From Pseudomonas rhodesiae (lineage in GTDB: Bacteria > Pseudomonadota > Gammaproteobacteria > Pseudomonadales > Pseudomonadaceae): 64,000 bases of DNA. Shown here piece after piece: positions 56,609 through 64,000 of the stretch. The position numbers and the translations under genes were made by a program. Positions within the stretch are counted from its first letter, which is position 1. Each line of letters opens with the position of its first letter. The stretch lies in assembly GCF_007858255.1 (NCBI RefSeq), contig NZ_VFEU01000002.1:310001-374000 (forward strand), written 5' to 3'. The notes below the pieces were generated by a model. It was not told the origin of the DNA and searched no databases. It saw nothing but the letters and a program-made list of their open reading frames with translations.

Positions 56609-57168
56609 TGCATCCTGAACAGGTGATTGCCGAGGTGTTCGGTCTGTACGAACAGCACGGCACGGCGGACTACATCGGCGAAGCGGTGTCGCAGATCGAA
56701 CATATGTCCCAGGCCGCGCAACAGGCCGTGGCCGAAGGCTTCGATGACGAAGTGGTATTGGCGGCGTTTTTCCACGATATCGGCCATCTCTGCGACCAAC
56801 GTGCCGAGAACATGGGCGGTTACGGCGTGGTCAGTCATGAGCGGCTGGGGGCGGATTACCTGCGCCGGGCCGGTTTCAGCGAACGCTTGGCCAGGCTTGT
56901 GGAATATCACGTCCAGGCCAAGCGTTACCTGACCTTCAGCCAGCCCGACTACTACGCACAACTGAGCGAGGCCAGCCGCCGCACCCTGGCGTATCAAGGC
57001 GGCGTGATGAGCGCCGTCGAGGCCCGCGCCTTTGAACAGGACCCGCTCTGCGCGGTGAGTGTGCGTCTGCGGTATTGGGATGAGCAGGCCAAGCAGGCCA
57101 ACGTGCCGCTGCTCGACCTTGAATGGCTCAAAGCCAAGGCTCGGCGGTTGCTGACGGCTCAGTCCTGA
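56608..57168 (+). CDS. PhnZ-like HD-domain mixed-valent diiron oxygenase
   Basis: The 186-residue HD-domain protein belongs to the phosphonate-operon HDIG group (TIGR03276-like). Metal ligands expected for PhnZ are all present: H32 (IEHM), H56-D57 (FFHDIGH), H77 (VVSHERLG), H101 (VEYHVQAK) and D158 (YWDEQ). Y22 and E25 (DYIGE) match the substrate-gating Tyr24/Glu27 of PhnZ at the same spacing. PhnZ cleaves the C-P bond of 2-amino-1-hydroxyethylphosphonate to glycine and phosphate. The usual partner hydroxylase PhnY is not nearby. ATG 56608 overlaps the upstream stop codon. GTG 56605 is an alternative start. Confidence 0.85.
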   Translation: MHPEQVIAEVFGLYEQHGTADYIGEAVSQIEHMSQAAQQAVAEGFDDEVVLAAFFHDIGHLCDQRAENMGGYGVVSHERLGADYLRRAGFSERLARLVEYHVQAKRYLTFSQPDYYAQLSEASRRTLAYQGGVMSAVEARAFEQDPLCAVSVRLRYWDEQAKQANVPLLDLEWLKAKARRLLTAQS

Positions 57169-58526
57169 TCGAGGCGCTCGGCGAGGGCGTCGATCTGTTC
57201 CTGGCGCTCGGCCTGGCTCAGTTTGGCGTGAGGGTTGAGGGACGACCATTGCGGGTGGGCGCGGGCCTTATGCAGGGCGTCGGGTAATTTGCCTTCGCGC
57301 CAGGTTTTGTCCTGGGGTGTGTCCACTTTGATGCTGTGCATCGCCGCATGGCCGCGCAGGTTGAGGGCTTTGAGCAACTGGCGTTGGCGCAGGGCGAGCA
57401 GGCGAAGGACGCTGTCGTCTACGGTCAGCTCGCGGTGGCCCTTGAGCTTGCCCATCAAGCGATTGCCGTAGCTGCGCGCGGTTTGCAGCGCGCCCCCAGC
57501 GATGGCGCCGGCCAGGGCGGCGGCGCCGAGGGTCAGGCCGCCGACCAGCAGGTCTACCCCCGCGCCGGCCGCCGCACCGGCAGCGATGCCACCGCCGACG
57601 CGCACGCCGAGTTGCTTGAGGGTTTCCGGGTTGAACAGGTCGTCGCCCCAACGCCCGTCCAGCAACGGCAGATCACTGGCGGCGGCGTCCTGGGGGCGGA
57701 ACCCGAACAGTTTGAGCAAGGCTTCCACACACTTTTGTTCCCGTTGGCGCACGGCCTTGCGCAGTTCGCCGATGGCGTTGTGTTCGTCCTCGCTGACCAC
57801 ACTGCGCCGGCACGCGGCGCAGTCAATCAGCAGCTCGGCGATCAACCGCGCCGCGCTTTGCTGGCGGGCCTGGCGCTGGGCTTGCTGATCGAGCATCAAC
57901 CGCTCCAACTGCGGCCGGGCGTTTTCCAGCAGGAGTGCCAGGCTTTCATACAGACGCCGTTCGCCGTCTTCGGGCGGTGCCACGCTGTCGAAGCGCACCA
58001 GCGCATGCAAACCCAGGCGGGCCAAGGCTTCGCGCCAATCGGGCTCGCGGTGGTCGCTGCTGCTGACAAAGTTGAGCACCGGCAACAACGGCTTGCCGCA
58101 ACTGGCCAGCACCTGCAGCTCGTCGCGGTACTTGGCCAGCACCGGTTCGCGGGCATCGATCACGTACAGGCCGGCGTCCGAGGCCAACAGTTGGCGCAAC
58201 ACTTTGGCTTCTTGTTCGAAGCGTTGGCGCGCTTCGCTGCCTTCCAGGAAGCGCGCCAGGCGTGCCGGGCCGTCGAGGCGTTCACCGGGGCGGTCCAGGC
58301 GTTCCAGGTAATCGAGCAAGGCGATGGCATCTTCCAGGCCGGGCGTGTCGTACAGCTCCAGCAAGGCTTCACCGTCCACCGACAAGCGTGCGCCTTCCAC
58401 ATGACGCGTGGTGCTGGGGCGATGGGACACTTCGCCGAAGCCCACGTCGCGAGTCAGCGTGCGCAACAGCGAGGTTTTGCCGACGTTGGTGTGGCCGACC
58501 ACGGCGAGTTTCAGAGGCTTAGTCAT
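57159..58526 (-). CDS. DUF3482-domain GTPase
   Basis: The 455-residue protein has an N-terminal Era/TrmE-like GTPase domain: G1 GHTNVGKTS at 11-19, switch II DTPGLED and a likely G4 in PVLNFVSSSD. The C-terminal DUF3482 region contains a long Gly/Ala-rich hydrophobic stretch (from GGGIAAGAAAGAGVDLLVGG on) that may insert in the membrane. It is coupled to the upstream DUF2868 gene by an 8-bp overlap (ATGACTAA). Its 3' end overlaps the PhnZ-like gene by 10 bp on the opposite strand. Function is unknown. Confidence 0.85.
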   Translation of the reverse strand: MTKPLKLAVVGHTNVGKTSLLRTLTRDVGFGEVSHRPSTTRHVEGARLSVDGEALLELYDTPGLEDAIALLDYLERLDRPGERLDGPARLARFLEGSEARQRFEQEAKVLRQLLASDAGLYVIDAREPVLAKYRDELQVLASCGKPLLPVLNFVSSSDHREPDWREALARLGLHALVRFDSVAPPEDGERRLYESLALLLENARPQLERLMLDQQAQRQARQQSAARLIAELLIDCAACRRSVVSEDEHNAIGELRKAVRQREQKCVEALLKLFGFRPQDAAASDLPLLDGRWGDDLFNPETLKQLGVRVGGGIAAGAAAGAGVDLLVGGLTLGAAALAGAIAGGALQTARSYGNRLMGKLKGHRELTVDDSVLRLLALRQRQLLKALNLRGHAAMHSIKVDTPQDKTWREGKLPDALHKARAHPQWSSLNPHAKLSQAERQEQIDALAERLDQD

Positions 58527-59898
58527 GACCGGTCTCCAGCCAGTTCAGCGGCGCGCAGTCGGCGAAGGGAAGTTCGAGCTGTTGCAGCGCGTTGTGCCAG
58601 TCGCCCAGGCGCTCGGCGTCCAGCGCCTGGCCGGGCGGCGCCTGTAACAGCCAGACGCGGGTGGCTCTGGCGCTGCGGGCCAGTTCGGCGATCAGCGCCA
58701 GGCTGCCGCGATCCGGCGAGCGCCGAGGGTCGCAGGCGATGGCCAGGCGCGCGGGCGGGAAGCGGCTGAGTTGTTCGAGGAGTTTGTGGCGCGATTCGCG
58801 GCTGTCGAGGATGCCGGCGTTACTGACGTTGGCGGGCAGTTTGGGCGGCCAGGGGTATTGGTCGTCCAGCTCGATGGCTACCAACAGGGCGCCGGCGCTG
58901 TGCTGTTCACTCACGCCGCCAGTGACGGCGTGCAGGTGTTCGGGCGCAGCATCATTGACCCCAAGGCGCTCGCTGCTCGGCATCAGGCGTTCGCGCAGTT
59001 GGCTATAGCCGGGCAGGTTGAGGTCCAGGCGCAGCGCCGCGCGCCCGCGTTTCCAACGCCACAGGCACAGCAGGGCTAGGATCAGGCGCGGCAGCAGGCC
59101 GTAGACCAGCAACACACCGACCAGCCAGCCGGCCCAGGCTTGGCGGGCGCTCTCGATATTCAGGGCGGAATCCCCGCTGGCGCGGATCATCTCTACAGTC
59201 GGCACATTGAAGCCGAGCAGGGCAGGCAAGGTGCCCAGTGCTTGTGTCACGGCCACGAAAGTATCGGCGCCGAGGATGGTGGTTTCCCACACGAAGCCGT
59301 AGCGACGGGTGGCGAGTAATGTCAGCAGGATCACCAATGCACTGAGCAATGCCAGCAGCCACAGGCTGTTGACCAGTACGCCTACGGCCCAGCGATTGAG
59401 TTTCTGCCGCTGCAACAGCAGTAACAGGGCCGGCGCCAACTGCGCGGCCTTGGCATCGCGCGCGAATTTTTCGCTGAGCCACAGCCACAGGCGCCCGAGG
59501 CTGGCGCTATGTTCGCCGGCAAATAGCAGGCCCAAGGCCCAACTGATCAGCAGAATCAGGTTCAGGCCGAGCAGGCTGCCCAAGGCCCAGAACACGTTCA
59601 CTGGCGCCAATCCGTTGCCCAGCGCGGCAAACGCCAGGCCGGCGCCGCTGACCACCGCGAGTATCGCCAGTAGCACCAGAGCCAGGCGCGCGCCTTGCAA
59701 CCAGCGGGTAAGGGCGGCCACCAGGCCATCGCGCTCGGCCAGGTGCAAGGCGCGGCGTTGAATGCGCGTTGGCAGGTCGCCTCCGGCCGTGCGGGCCAGG
59801 CGGTTGGCTTCCAGGTCTTCGAGGTTGCCGGCGTGTTCTTCACGCAGGCGCACGGTTTCGGTCAGCCAGAGTGTGTGGAGCGAGTTCAGTACAGTCAC
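58519..59898 (-). CDS. DUF2868 membrane protein
   Basis: The 459-residue protein has an amphipathic N-terminus (RTAGGDLPTRIQRRA is conserved in the family) and about five membrane helices (for example ALVLLAILAVVSGAGLAFAA and VFWALGSLLGLNLILLIS). A C-terminal cytoplasmic region resembles a Rossmann-like domain (ARLAIACDPRRSPDRGSLAL). It is always paired with DUF3482 GTPases in pseudomonads as far as I recall, suggesting a membrane GTPase complex. It is divergent from folA. Confidence 0.83.
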   Translation of the reverse strand: MTVLNSLHTLWLTETVRLREEHAGNLEDLEANRLARTAGGDLPTRIQRRALHLAERDGLVAALTRWLQGARLALVLLAILAVVSGAGLAFAALGNGLAPVNVFWALGSLLGLNLILLISWALGLLFAGEHSASLGRLWLWLSEKFARDAKAAQLAPALLLLLQRQKLNRWAVGVLVNSLWLLALLSALVILLTLLATRRYGFVWETTILGADTFVAVTQALGTLPALLGFNVPTVEMIRASGDSALNIESARQAWAGWLVGVLLVYGLLPRLILALLCLWRWKRGRAALRLDLNLPGYSQLRERLMPSSERLGVNDAAPEHLHAVTGGVSEQHSAGALLVAIELDDQYPWPPKLPANVSNAGILDSRESRHKLLEQLSRFPPARLAIACDPRRSPDRGSLALIAELARSARATRVWLLQAPPGQALDAERLGDWHNALQQLELPFADCAPLNWLETGHD

Positions 59899-59967
59899 GC
59901 GCTGTTCTGTTGAGCAAGTGAGCCTGGAGCATAACCGCTGACTCGCGGCTCTGGTATTCTCGTCGCC

Positions 59968-60480
59968 ATGAAAAAAACTCTCCCTCTAAGCCTGATCGCA
60001 GCCCTCGGTGAAAACCGCGTGATCGGCGTCGACAACCGCATGCCCTGGCATTTGCCGGGGGATTTCAAATATTTCAAGGCCACCACCCTCGGCAAGCCGA
60101 TCATCATGGGGCGCAAAACCTGGGACTCCCTGGGCCGACCGCTGCCGGGGCGCTTGAACCTGGTGGTCAGCCGTCAGACCGGCCTGGCGCTTGAAGGTGC
60201 GGAAGTTTTTCCGTCACTGGAGGCCGCCGTCGAGCGCGCCGAGGCATGGGCACTGGAGCAGGGCGTGGACGAGCTGATGTTGATCGGCGGCGCGCAGTTG
60301 TATGCGCAGGGCCTGGAACAGGCCGATCGCCTGTATTTGACGCGGGTGGCGTTGAGTCCGGAAGGGGATGCGTGGTTTCCGGAGTTTGACCGCAGCCAGT
60401 GGACGCTGGTGTCGAATGCTGAGAATGCGGCTGAGGGCGACAAGCCAGCCTACAACTTTGAAGTCTGGGAAAAAGCCTAA
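59968..60480 (+). CDS. folA: Dihydrofolate reductase
   Basis: The 170-residue enzyme regenerates tetrahydrofolate with NADPH, supporting ThyA, which is encoded 12.5 kb upstream. Signature residues are the N-terminal strand SLIAALGENRVIGVDNRMPW, the catalytic acid in the LPGDFKYFK region, and the NADPH motif IMGRKTWDSLGRPLPGR. LMLIGGAQLYAQGL closes the cofactor site. Length is normal. A REP pair follows immediately. Confidence 0.97.
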   Translation: MKKTLPLSLIAALGENRVIGVDNRMPWHLPGDFKYFKATTLGKPIIMGRKTWDSLGRPLPGRLNLVVSRQTGLALEGAEVFPSLEAAVERAEAWALEQGVDELMLIGGAQLYAQGLEQADRLYLTRVALSPEGDAWFPEFDRSQWTLVSNAENAAEGDKPAYNFEVWEKA

Positions 60481-60483
60481 AAG

Positions 60484-60561
60484 CATCGGGGGCAAGCCCC
60501 CTCCCACATTTTGATTTGTGAATACCTTCAAGTGTGGGAGGGGGCTTGCCCCCGATAGCGG
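60484..60561. repeat. REP inverted pair between convergent genes
   Basis: CATCGGGGGCAAGCCCCCTC and its inverted copy, separated by about 28 bp, fill the whole gap between folA and the cystine symporter gene. The spacer resembles that of the pair at 51321-51396 (both contain a shared CCTTCAAGTGTGGGAG part). Confidence 0.92.
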
Positions 60562-60565
60562 TCTA

Positions 60566-61957
60566 TCAGGCCTGCGCTAACTGCGCATGCTCATCCGCCT
60601 CCAACAATCCCTTATCCGTCTGCCCCATGATCTGGCTGGTAATCGCACCGGCTGTCATCGAACCGTTCACGTTCAACGCCGTGCGGCCCATGTCGATCAG
60701 CGGCTCCACGGAAATCAGCAGCGCCACCAGTGACACCGGCAAGCCCATCGCCGGCAGCACGATCAGCGCGGCAAAGGTCGCGCCGCCGCCCACGCCTGCA
60801 ACGCCTGCCGAACTTAAGGTCACAATCGCCACCAGGGTTGCGATCCACAGCGGGTCCAGCGGGTTGATGCCCACGGTCGGCGCCACCATCACGGCCAGCA
60901 TGGCAGGGTAGAGGCCTGCGCAGCCGTTCTGGCCAATGGTCGCGCCAAACGAGGCGGCGAAACCGGCGATGGACTGCGGGATGCCCAGTCGACGGGTCTG
61001 CGCTTCGATGCTCAGGGGAATGGTCGCTGCGCTGGAGCGGCTGGTGAACGCGAAAGTCAGCACCGGCCACACTTTGCGCAAGAAGCGCAGCGGATTGATC
61101 CCGGCCGCCGACAACAGCAGGCCGTGCACCACAAACATCAGGCCCAGGGCCAGGTAGGACACCAGCACAAAGCTACCGAGCTTGATGATGTCTTGCAGGT
61201 TGGAACTGGCGACGACCTTGGTCATCAGCGCCAACACACCGTAGGGCGTGAGCTTCATCACCAGGCGCACCAGGCGCATCACCCAGGCTTGCAGGGTGTC
61301 GATGGCATTGAGCACTTTCTGGCCTTTTTCCACATCGTCCTTGAGCAGTTGCAGCGCGGCCACCCCCAGGAACGCGGCGAAAATCACCACGCTGATGATC
61401 GACGTCGGCTTGGCCCGCGCCAGGTCGGCGAATGGGTTGGCTGGTACGAACGACAGCAGCAGCTGCGGGATATTCAGGTCGGCGACTTTGCCGGCGTAAT
61501 CGTTTTGGATCACCTGCAGGCGCGCCATTTCCTGAGTACCGGCCACCAGGCCCTCGGCGGTGAGGCCGAACAGGTTGGTCAGACCGATACCGATCATCGC
61601 CGCAATTGCGGTGGTGAACAGCAGGGTGCCGATGGTCAGGAAGCTGATTTTGCCCAGGGACGCCGCGTTATGCAGGCGCGCCACTGCGCTGAGGATCGAG
61701 GCAAATACCAGCGGGATCACGATCATTTGCAGCAGTTGCACGTAGCCATTGCCGACCAGATCGAACCATCCGATGGAGGCTTTGAGCACCGGGTTGCCGG
61801 CGCCATAGATGGCATGCAGCACCACGCCGAACGCCACGCCCAGTACCAGCGCCAACAGAACCTTTTTGGCCAGGCTCCACTGAGTGCGGCGGGTTTGTGC
61901 CAGGCCCAGCAACAGGGCCAGGAACACCAGTAGGTTGAGAATCAGCGGCAGATTCAT
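60566..61957 (-). CDS. tcyP: Sodium:dicarboxylate-type symporter, L-cystine transporter
   Basis: The 463-residue inner-membrane carrier belongs to the DAACS family. Helical hairpin motifs are visible ([20 protein letters not shown], and [17 protein letters not shown]). N-terminus [20 protein letters not shown] and exact 463-residue length match TcyP/YdjN cystine transporters rather than DctA. ATG 61957 is chosen, with GGAG upstream, over an in-frame 62005 start. It fits the sulfur-scavenging theme of the ssu genes but is not adjacent to them. Confidence 0.88.
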   Translation of the reverse strand: MNLPLILNLLVFLALLLGLAQTRRTQWSLAKKVLLALVLGVAFGVVLHAIYGAGNPVLKASIGWFDLVGNGYVQLLQMIVIPLVFASILSAVARLHNAASLGKISFLTIGTLLFTTAIAAMIGIGLTNLFGLTAEGLVAGTQEMARLQVIQNDYAGKVADLNIPQLLLSFVPANPFADLARAKPTSIISVVIFAAFLGVAALQLLKDDVEKGQKVLNAIDTLQAWVMRLVRLVMKLTPYGVLALMTKVVASSNLQDIIKLGSFVLVSYLALGLMFVVHGLLLSAAGINPLRFLRKVWPVLTFAFTSRSSAATIPLSIEAQTRRLGIPQSIAGFAASFGATIGQNGCAGLYPAMLAVMVAPTVGINPLDPLWIATLVAIVTLSSAGVAGVGGGATFAALIVLPAMGLPVSLVALLISVEPLIDMGRTALNVNGSMTAGAITSQIMGQTDKGLLEADEHAQLAQA

Positions 61958-62198
61958 TTGAACTCCATTGTGAGTGCGCCAATCGCGTGAGCCTGCGATT
62001 GCCAACCGGGGAGCCTAACAGCTTGATAAATAATGAATTAATACCGATATGGAATGGTAACTGTCGTTTTTGGAATAAGTGTTTGACGCTCACGCGCATG
62101 GCCTTGACGGAAACGGGACGCGTGCGGTCGCGCTCGAAGCGGGAATTGTCACAGGGATTTGCTAGCGTCGGTGTCTTTCACTCAGGGAGACAACGCCT

Positions 62199-63260
62199 AT
62201 GAAGCTCGCGCCGACACTATTGGTATCCGCCGCATTCTGCCTTGGCCTGGCCAGCCAGGCGTTCGCCGCCACCGAGTTGAAACACTGGCCCGCCCCGGCC
62301 GCCAAGCAACTGAACGAGATGATCGCCGCCAATGCCAATAAAGGTAACTTGGCGGTGTTCGACATGGACAACACCAGCTACCGCTACGACCTCGAAGAGT
62401 CGCTGTTGCCCTACATGGAAAACAAGGGGCTCATCACCCGCGAAAGCCTGGATCCATCGCTCAAGCTGATGCCATTCAAAGACACTGCCGACCACAAGGA
62501 AAGCCTGTTCAGTTACTACTATCGCCTGTGCGAAGTGGACGACATGGTCTGCTACCCATGGGTCGCCCAAGTGTTCTCCGGCTTCACCCTCAAGGAACTC
62601 AAGGTCCAGGTCGACGAACTGATGGCCTCCGGCAAGCCCGTGCCGGTCAGTTATTACGAAGGCGATGTGGTCAAGACGTCCGAAGTGCAGCCGCCGAAAG
62701 TCTTCACCGGCCAGGCCGAGCTGTACAACAAGCTGATGGAAAACGGCATCGAGGTGTACGTGATGACCGCCGCTTCCGAAGAGCTGGTGCGCATGGTCGC
62801 TGCCGATCCGAAGTACGGCTACAACGTCAAACCCGAGAACGTCATTGGCGTGACCACCCTGCTCAAGGACCGCAAGACCGGCGAACTGACCACCGCGCGC
62901 AAACAGATCAGCGCCGGCAAGTATGACGAGAAGGCCAACCTCGGTCTGGAGCTCACCTCCTACCTGTGGACCCCGGCGACCTGGATGGCCGGTAAGCACG
63001 CGGCGATCCTCACCTACATCGACGAATGGAAAAAGCCGGTGATCGTCGGCGGCGACACCCCGACCAGCGACGGCTACATGTTGTTCCACGATGTGGACGT
63101 GGCCAAGGGCGGTATCCACCTGTGGGTCAACCGCAAGGACAAATACATGGCCCAGCTCAACGGCATGATGGCCAAGCACGCCGCGGCCCAGGCCAAGGAA
63201 GGCTTGCCGGTGACGGCAGACAAGAACTGGGTGATCGTCAAGCCGGAGGAGATTCAGTAA
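62199..63260 (+). CDS. pchP: Phosphorylcholine phosphatase
   Basis: The 353-residue exported HAD phosphatase has a signal peptide ending AFAA at residue 24. The catalytic motif FDMDNTS holds D55 and D57, which become D31 and D33 of the mature chain, the numbering known for Pseudomonas PchP. Further motifs are YVMTAASEELVR and a late VGGDTPTSDGYML. It hydrolyses phosphocholine in the periplasm, releasing choline and phosphate from host or plant lipids. The start follows CAGGGAG. In PAO1 pchP lies elsewhere, so its place beside ilvD is a difference of this lineage. Confidence 0.92.
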   Translation: MKLAPTLLVSAAFCLGLASQAFAATELKHWPAPAAKQLNEMIAANANKGNLAVFDMDNTSYRYDLEESLLPYMENKGLITRESLDPSLKLMPFKDTADHKESLFSYYYRLCEVDDMVCYPWVAQVFSGFTLKELKVQVDELMASGKPVPVSYYEGDVVKTSEVQPPKVFTGQAELYNKLMENGIEVYVMTAASEELVRMVAADPKYGYNVKPENVIGVTTLLKDRKTGELTTARKQISAGKYDEKANLGLELTSYLWTPATWMAGKHAAILTYIDEWKKPVIVGGDTPTSDGYMLFHDVDVAKGGIHLWVNRKDKYMAQLNGMMAKHAAAQAKEGLPVTADKNWVIVKPEEIQ

Positions 63261-63270
63261 CTGATCAAAA

Positions 63271-63297
63271 ATGTGGGAGGCGGCTTGCCCCCGATTG
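63271..63297. repeat. Single REP element
   Basis: ATGTGGGAGGCGGCTTGCCC continuing to CCGATTG lies 11 bp after the pchP stop. Confidence 0.7.
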
Positions 63298-63356
63298 CAA
63301 TAGTTCAGTTGCAAATGTGCTAACTGCCACGCTGGCATTGAGATTTGGCCAGGCAA

Positions 63357-63387
63357 AAAAATGCCCCGCACTTGGCGGGGCATTTTT
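63357..63387 (-). terminator. Terminator of ilvD
   Basis: A 13-bp stem (AAAAATGCCCCGC / GCGGGGCATTTTT) with a 5-nt loop lies 14 bp past the ilvD stop. A and T tracts on both sides allow bidirectional use, so it may also end pchP transcription. Confidence 0.92.
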
Positions 63388-63400
63388 ATGGGCGCAAGAC

Positions 63401-64000
63401 TTACAGACCGTCGAGCATCGCCTTGTTACGCACAGCGCCTTTGTCGGCACTGGTAGCGAGCAGGGCGTAAGCCTTCAGCGCGGTAGTGACCTTGCGCGGA
63501 CGCTTCTCCACGGGCTTCCAGCCTTTTTTGTCCTGCTCAACCCGGCGCGCCGCCAGTTCTTCGTCGCTGATCAACAGGTTGATCGAGCGGTTCGGAATGT
63601 CGATCAGCACCTTGTCGCCATCCTGCACCAGGCCAATCGCGCCACCGGCAGCAGCTTCCGGCGAAGCGTGGCCGATGGACAGGCCCGAGGTGCCGCCGGA
63701 GAAACGCCCGTCGGTCAGCAGCGCACAGGCTTTGCCCAGGCCCTTGGATTTCAGGTACGAGGTTGGGTAGAGCATCTCTTGCATACCCGGGCCGCCTTTG
63801 GGGCCTTCGTAGCGGATGATCACGATGTCGCCTTCTTTGACTTCGTCGGCGAGGATGCCGCGTACGGCGCTGTCCTGGCTTTCGAAGATCTTGGCGTTGC
63901 CTTCGAACACATGGATGGACTCATCCACGCCGGCGGTTTTGACCACGCAGCCGTCGAGGGCGATGTTGCCGTACAGCACGGCCAGGCCGCCCTCCTTGGA
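63401..64000 (-). CDS. ilvD: Dihydroxy-acid dehydratase, C-terminal part
   Basis: Only the last 200 or so residues are in the window; the gene continues past the right edge. The Fe-S dehydratase makes branched-chain 2-keto acids. Visible C-terminal motifs are [40 protein letters not shown] and [16 protein letters not shown], all highly conserved in IlvD. The ending ([17 protein letters not shown]) fits the long IlvD form. The gene is convergent with pchP. Confidence 0.96.
   Translation of the reverse strand, partial: SKEGGLAVLYGNIALDGCVVKTAGVDESIHVFEGNAKIFESQDSAVRGILADEVKEGDIVIIRYEGPKGGPGMQEMLYPTSYLKSKGLGKACALLTDGRFSGGTSGLSIGHASPEAAAGGAIGLVQDGDKVLIDIPNRSINLLISDEELAARRVEQDKKGWKPVEKRPRKVTTALKAYALLATSADKGAVRNKAMLDGL

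Overview
The window is a chromosomal segment of a Pseudomonas, most likely of the P. fluorescens group. It has high-GC coding DNA, a dense set of REP palindromes built on GGGGGCTTGCCCCC, and Pseudomonas-type gene sets (spu polyamine genes, lsfA-ssu sulfonate genes, oprD-family porin, hacB, aaaA, ptsP). From about 12 kb to the end, the gene order follows what I recall of P. aeruginosa PAO1 from spuI (PA0296) to ilvD (PA0353), with local insertions and losses. No tRNA, rRNA, IS element, prophage or CRISPR array was seen.

Layout. 1-3.2 kb: start of a CYTH triphosphatase gene (minus), then argE and argA for arginine synthesis. 3.2-5.2 kb: an AT-rich non-coding stretch and an OprD-family porin. 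5.5-11.1 kb: organosulfur scavenging, with lsfA (1-Cys peroxiredoxin) and the complete ssuEADCBF operon. 11.2-22.3 kb: a TetR regulator and the polyamine gene set spuI, decayed spuA, spuB, spuC and the transporter spuDEFGH. 22.4-29.6 kb: HacB-type acylase and small accessory genes. 29.7-33.2 kb: serA divergent from a D-2-hydroxyglutarate dehydrogenase-like gene, then a fumarylacetoacetase-fold enzyme. 33.4-37.3 kb: two tandem SdiA-regulated-domain proteins converging on the autotransporter aminopeptidase AaaA. 37.5-47.5 kb: housekeeping genes rpiA, ilvA, a HAD phosphatase, rppH, ptsP, a NRDE protein, a TauE/SafE exporter, lgt and thyA. 47.6-50.4 kb: the cadR/cadA metal-resistance pair with a textbook MerR-type promoter. 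50.4-57.2 kb: an aminophosphonate cluster (LysR, ABC ATPase, fused permease, binding protein, FAD oxidoreductase, PhnZ-like HD-domain oxygenase). 57.2-64 kb: a DUF3482 GTPase and DUF2868 pair, folA, a TcyP-like cystine symporter, pchP and the 3' part of ilvD.

Most notable observations. (1) The aminophosphonate cluster carries a PhnZ-type diiron oxygenase with the expected metal and gating residues, paired with a TIGR03364-type FAD oxidoreductase. No PhnY hydroxylase and no PhnW/PhnX genes are nearby, so it may be a route for already hydroxylated or N-methylated aminoethylphosphonates. (2) The space between spuI and spuB is not empty. It holds recognisable N- and C-terminal fragments of spuA (gamma-glutamyl-GABA hydrolase), which points to gene decay inside an otherwise intact polyamine locus. 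(3) A 159-residue periplasmic binding protein seems to lack the whole second lobe of its fold. (4) A 33-bp unit that begins in the thyA stop codon is repeated three times in tandem and ends in a REP element.

Protein-family assignments rest on motif reading and memory, not on searches. Synteny statements are also from memory.
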